Assembly: GCA_045580305.1 (NCBI GenBank)
Contig: JAZNNQ010000005.1
Location: 1-7,190 of the forward strand
Direction of reading: 5' to 3'
DNA from: RGIG7332 sp045580305
GTDB lineage: Bacteria; Bacillota; Clostridia; Oscillospirales; JAAYXM01
DNA: 7,190 bases
Of the stretch, positions 6,101-7,190 are shown in pieces (position 1 is the stretch's first letter; every line of letters starts with the position of its first letter). The position numbers were made by a program, and so were the translations under genes. The notes beneath the pieces are model-generated. The model did no database searches and was not told where the DNA came from. It saw nothing but the letters and a program-made list of their open reading frames with translations.

Positions 6101-7190
6101 ATGCTAACAGAACCGGTTTCAACTACCTCTATAATGTAGATCGTGCAGCAAATGTTACCGGTGGCAACTTCTCCGTTGACTTCAAGATTATGAATGTACG
6201 TAATACCTACGCTCAGGACCCCAACATCCATCTTAAGATGACTATGGTTAACGGCTTTGATCTTTCTGAGGTTGCTATCGCTACCGGCACACCGCCGAGA
6301 CGCGATTACAACCCCGAGGCGCTCAAATACGTTCTTGCTCGTCGCTCAGGTTCTAACCTGAACACACTCTTTACTACCGTATTTGAACCCTACAAGGCAG
6401 AGAGCAATATTGCTTCTATTGTAGATGTTCCGGTGGTTCGCGCAGACGGCCAGGCACTTACCGCAAATGATAACGTTAAGGCTGTTAAGGTAACCTTGAA
6501 TGATGGCCGAATTGACTACGTTGTATTCACCAGAAGAACCAGTGTTGAGTATCGTGTAGATGACCTCTTTAACGTAAAGGGCTTCGTTGCTGTTTACTCA
6601 CTTAAGGACGGCAAGAATATCTACTCCTACATCAACGACGGTAGCAAGGTTGGCGACGTAGAAGGTACAGCAAACGTAACCGGCAAGATCGTTGACTTTA
6701 CAAAGGGTCTCCAGTTTGACAACTCTATTACAATTTCTCTCGACAATACCGTTCCCGCAAAGGACCTTGTCGGCAGATACATCTATGTAAACAGAGTTGG
6801 TAGCGGCAACGCTACATTTGAGATTCTTGGTGCATACCAGGATAACAACAACTACGTACTCGATATCGGCGATGTATCCCTTGTTGATAAAGTCGGCGAT
6901 GACGGCGAATACGTATATCACATCATGAAGGATCAGACCTACAGAATTCCGCTTAACCTTGAGAAAGATGCATCACCGCAGATCACTCCGATTCCGGATC
7001 AGGAGACCGAGGCAGGCGCAGAATTCAAGCTTACTATCAAAGCAGAAAGCATTCTGTCCGATCCCATTAAGTACTCACTTGTAAGTGGTCCGTCAGGTAT
7101 CACTGTAGATGAAATCACCGGTGAGCTTTCTTGGGTACCCCAGAGCTCACATCGTGGTACACATGCAGTGGTTGTTAAGGCATCCAACGG
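1..7190 (+). CDS. Giant modular heparinase II/III-like polysaccharide lyase with Ig-like stalk (internal fragment, both ends open)
   Basis: Frame 1 reads through the full window without a stop (2396 complete codons), so start and stop lie outside. The order is: partial sandwich A1, Ig-like, A2, two Ig-like, A3, two Ig-like, A4, two Ig-like, alpha-helical lyase half with a Cys4 insert, beta-sandwich lyase half, accessory beta domain, and a cut He_PIG-like domain. The expected role is extracellular beta-elimination of a uronic-acid-containing glycan (families sharing this fold include heparin, heparan, chondroitin, hyaluronan and alginate lyases). Supporting residues are Tyr1709, His1877, His1879, Asp1897 and His1919. 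The Ig and sandwich modules probably hold the catalytic part away from the cell or bind glycan. Known lyases of this fold are about 600-800 residues, so this one is exceptionally long. No signal peptide, membrane segment or anchor is visible because both termini are missing. Codon use is even along the gene. The fold assignment is strong; substrate and PL family are unknown. Confidence 0.93.
118..402 (+). other. Ig-like (BIG2-like) domain 1
   Basis: Codons 40-134, about 95 residues, have the usual bacterial Ig-like course: an opening strand, a Val-Pro-Leu-Thr-Val strand (codons 64-68), a Ser-Asp-Gly turn, an Ile-Ala-Thr-Ala-Glu-Ile strand, then Leu-Thr-Gly-Val-Ala-Ala-Gly-Lys-Thr-Thr-Leu-Thr-Val. 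The Gly-x-x-x-Gly-x-(Thr)-x-(Ile/Leu/Val)-x-Val ending is the BIG2 hallmark. It is the only Ig-like domain between A1 and A2, whereas later intervals hold two. Likely a rigid spacer in an extracellular stalk. Confidence 0.7.
403..936 (+). other. Module A2: carbohydrate-binding-like beta-sandwich
   Basis: Codons 135-312, about 178 residues. It opens with a Leu-Val-Phe-Asn-Phe-Leu-Lys segment, has an aromatic-rich centre (Phe-Tyr-Gln-Asn-Tyr-Gly-Tyr-Val-Phe-Tyr near codons 206-215), then a Phe-Lys-Val-Pro-Val-Asp-Gly strand-turn (codons 224-230) and a closing Leu-Thr-Ala-Gly-Glu-Tyr-Glu-Leu strand (codons 282-289). The Pro-(Val)-x-Gly-x-Tyr turn and the Gly-Glu-Tyr strand are typical of jelly-roll carbohydrate-binding modules. 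Several exposed-looking Tyr and Phe could contact sugar. No named family was recognised, and binding is inferred. Confidence 0.6.
940..1542 (+). other. Ig-like domains 2 and 3 (tandem)
   Basis: Two units of about 100 residues each (codons 314-412 and 413-514). Both have Val/Ile-Pro-Leu-Thr after a Gly-Lys/Gly-Ser turn, an Asp-Phe-x-x-Ile-Thr segment, a Thr/Ser-Phe-Gly strand, and a closing Phe-Thr-Gly-(Leu/Val)-x-x-Gly-x-Thr-x-Ala-Thr-Ile-Thr-Val. They are visibly closer to each other and to domain 1 than to domains 4-7. Domain 3 holds one Cys (codon 505). Probable spacer between sandwich modules A2 and A3. Confidence 0.7.
1552..2082 (+). other. Module A3: carbohydrate-binding-like beta-sandwich
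   Basis: Codons 518-694, about 177 residues, matching A2 in length and landmarks: an opening Leu-Ile-Tyr-Asp-Phe-Lys-Lys segment, a Tyr-Ala-Ser-Tyr-Gly stretch (codons 583-587), Ile-Lys-Val-Pro-Val-Ala-Gly-Asp-Tyr (codons 600-608), and a closing Leu-Glu-Ala-Gly-Glu-Tyr-Ala-Leu-Lys-Val strand followed by Ile-Ile-Asp-Ala-Phe-Lys-Leu. It contains Cys589 and Cys627, which could pair or be free. Glycan binding is inferred from context only. Confidence 0.62.
2083..2682 (+). other. Ig-like domains 4 and 5 (tandem)
   Basis: Two beta-rich units of about 100 residues (codons 695-793 and 794-894). Domain 4 shows Ser-Gly-Asn-Asp-Thr-Ser-Ile-Ala-Thr-Val, the BIG2 'N/S-D-x-S-(I/V)-A-T-V' strand, then Lys-Lys-Gly-Asn-Thr-Leu-Val-Thr. 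Domain 5 is more diverged, with Val-Glu-Val-Gly-Lys-Ser-Val-Thr-Val near the start and Gly-Lys-Ala-Ile-Gly-Asn-Thr-Met-Val-Thr-Ile-Thr-Ile at the end. Both are probably spacers; domain 5 is the less certain of the two. Confidence 0.65.
2704..3243 (+). other. Module A4: diverged carbohydrate-binding-like beta-sandwich
   Basis: Codons 902-1081, about 180 residues. It keeps the A-module landmarks: Ile-Lys-Asn-Phe-Leu-Tyr-Thr-Met-Pro near the start (A2 has a similar Phe-Leu-Lys-Ser-Met-Pro), Tyr-Tyr-Asp-Ser-Tyr-Gly-Phe (codons 958-964), Ile-Arg-Leu-Pro-Glu-Ser-Gly-Thr-Tyr, and a closing Leu-Glu-Ala-Gly-Asp-Tyr-Ile-Val with Tyr-Ile-Asp-Gly-Leu-Tyr-Leu. It has three Cys (945, 996, 1065) and more Trp than A2 or A3, so it may differ in ligand or stability. 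Function is inferred. Confidence 0.58.
3244..3876 (+). other. Ig-like domains 6 and 7 (domain 7 a clear BIG2)
   Basis: Codons 1082-1185 form a diverged Ig-like unit with an Ile-Pro-Leu-Thr-Ala-Thr strand and a Gly-Gln-Lys-Lys-Gly-Ser-Thr-Lys-Leu-Thr-Ile ending. Codons 1187-1292 form the best BIG2 match in the window: Tyr-Leu-Ser-Ser-Asp-Thr-Ser-Val-Ala-Thr-Val-Asp, then Gly-His-Ile-Val-Ala-Leu-Lys-Ala-Gly-Thr-Thr-Thr-Ile-Thr-Val-Thr-Ala. Domain 7 runs straight into the helical lyase half, so it is the last spacer of the stalk. Confidence 0.82.
3889..5523 (+). other. Alpha/alpha toroid (alginate-lyase-like) half of the lyase
   Basis: Codons 1297-1841. After the beta-rich stalk the sequence becomes helical and Ala, Leu, Trp and Tyr rich. 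It shows motifs usual in the helical barrel of heparinase II/III-like lyases: Tyr-Leu-Tyr-Thr-Gly-Asp with Lys-Tyr (codons 1514-1522), Arg-Ile-Ala-Asp-Val-Tyr-Pro-Asp-Met, a Glu-Asn-x-Leu-Ala-x-x-Trp-Ala-Leu-Ser-Tyr-Asp segment, and Trp-Gly-Asn-Phe-Gly-Met-Ser-Gln (codons 1635-1642) followed by an Ala-rich helix ending Val-Leu-Asp. Asp-Glu-Val-Ser-Pro-Asn-Tyr places the presumed catalytic Tyr at 1709. The toroid would form the glycan cleft together with the beta half. Confidence 0.85.
4093..4197 (+). other. Four-cysteine zinc-ribbon-like insertion in the lyase
   Basis: Codons 1365-1399 hold Cys-x2-Cys (1365, 1368) and Cys-x2-Cys (1396, 1399) separated by 27 residues, the spacing of a treble-clef or ribbon zinc site. 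These are four of only eleven Cys in 2396 codons. The second pair reads Cys-Pro-Asp-Cys-Arg-Glu-Ser-Phe-Pro-Thr-Asn-Asp-Phe, a form recalled from other uncharacterised Clostridia and Paenibacillus heparinase II/III proteins. It is likely a structural zinc site in the N-terminal part of the catalytic domain; two disulfides are the alternative. Confidence 0.75.
5524..6600 (+). other. Heparinase II/III-like beta-sandwich half with zinc and catalytic His
   Basis: Codons 1842-2200. It begins with Tyr-Gly-Phe-Ala-Ala-Leu-Arg-Gly-Gly and contains Gly-His-Gly-His-Arg-Asp-x-Leu-Asn-Leu (His1877, His1879, Asp1881), Asp-Leu-Gly-Tyr (Asp1897), and Val-Ser-His-Asn-Thr-Val-Val-Val-Asn (His1919). In Alg17c (PL17) His413 is catalytic and zinc is bound by His415, Asp433 and His464; in heparinase II the corresponding residues are His406 and His408, Asp425, His450. 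The His-x-His and 18-residue His-to-Asp spacings match Alg17c. Further family-typical segments are Tyr-Arg-Arg-Thr-Leu (1963-1967) and Val-Asp-Phe-Phe-His-Val-Asn-Gly-Gly (1980-1988). The residues named argue for an active enzyme. Confidence 0.9.
6640..6972 (+). other. Accessory beta domain after the lyase
   Basis: Codons 2214-2324, beta-rich: Gly-Arg-Tyr-Ile-Tyr-Val-Asn (about 2258-2264), Phe-Glu-Ile-Leu-Gly-Ala-Tyr, Tyr-Val-Leu-Asp-Ile-Gly-Asp-Val, and Tyr-Arg-Ile-Pro-Leu at the end. The same run of landmarks (Gly-x-Tyr-Ile-Tyr-Val, Leu-Asp-Ile/Leu-Gly-Asp, Phe/Tyr-Arg-Ile-Pro) is recalled in large heparinase II/III proteins of Gram-positive bacteria, just before Ig-like domains. No function is known to me. 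It probably packs against the lyase or serves as a linker. Confidence 0.55.
6976..7190 (+). other. Putative-Ig (He_PIG-like) domain, cut by the window end
   Basis: Codons 2326-2396 read Pro-x-Ile-x-Pro-Ile-Pro-Asp-Gln-Glu, then Glu-Ala-Gly-x-x-Phe-x-Leu-Thr-Ile, Ile-Lys-Tyr-Ser-Leu-Val-Ser-Gly-Pro-Ser-Gly-Ile, Gly-Glu-Leu-Ser-Trp-Val-Pro and Arg-Gly-Thr-His-Ala-Val-Val-Val-Lys-Ala-Ser-Asn-Gly. This is the canonical course of the He_PIG/cadherin-like fold found in extracellular proteins. Only the last residues are missing, so the protein continues to the right, probably with more modules or an anchor. Confidence 0.85.

Noticed and set aside
5710..6231. A 173-codon minus strand open frame
   Set aside because: It is antisense to the conserved heparinase II/III beta half. 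The constraint clearly belongs to the + strand frame, and nothing in the translation looks like a known protein.
1..7190. CRISPR array, tRNA, rRNA, insertion sequence, promoter or terminator
   Set aside because: Repetition in the window is at the protein-module level with diverged DNA. There are no short regularly spaced direct repeats, no inverted-repeat ends, no hairpin-plus-T-tract outside coding sequence, and no non-coding gap.

Overview
The whole window is one uninterrupted reading frame on the + strand (frame 1, bases 1 to 7190, 2396 full codons plus two bases). It has no in-frame stop, and neither its start nor its end lies in the window. It is therefore an internal piece of one very large modular protein, and there is no intergenic DNA, RNA gene or mobile element to annotate. 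The product reads as a secreted or cell-surface polysaccharide lyase of the heparinase II/III-like fold, preceded by a long stalk of beta-sandwich and bacterial Ig-like modules.

Layout in codons. 1-38: tail of a first carbohydrate-binding-like sandwich (module A1). 40-134: one Ig-like domain. 135-312: A2. 314-514: two Ig-like domains. 518-694: A3. 695-894: two Ig-like domains. 902-1081: A4. 1082-1292: two Ig-like domains, the last a clear BIG2 type. 1297-1841: alpha-helical toroid half of the lyase, with a four-cysteine zinc-ribbon-like insertion near its start. 1842-2200: heparinase II/III beta-sandwich half. About 2214-2324: an accessory beta domain. 2326 onward: a putative-Ig (He_PIG-like) domain cut by the window edge. 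The stalk follows a repeating plan of one sandwich A plus two Ig-like domains, with a period close to 1150 bases.

The active-site pattern can be read by comparison with heparinase II and the PL17 alginate lyase Alg17c. There is a Tyr in a E-x-S-P-x-Y context (codon 1709), a His-Gly-His pair (1877/1879), an Asp 18 residues later (1897), and a His-Asn-Thr-Val motif (His 1919). This supports a catalytically competent lyase acting on a uronate-containing polysaccharide, but the substrate cannot be named from sequence.

The organism is most likely an anaerobic Firmicute (Clostridia-like, gut or rumen type) or a relative. The reasons are the multi-BIG2 giant surface enzyme architecture, the intermediate GC by eye, and the mixed use of AGA and CGT for Arg with GTT, ACC, CTT, GCA and AAG favoured. 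This is inference, not proof. The remainder of the protein upstream (signal peptide, more modules) and downstream (possibly cell-wall anchoring modules) lies outside the window.
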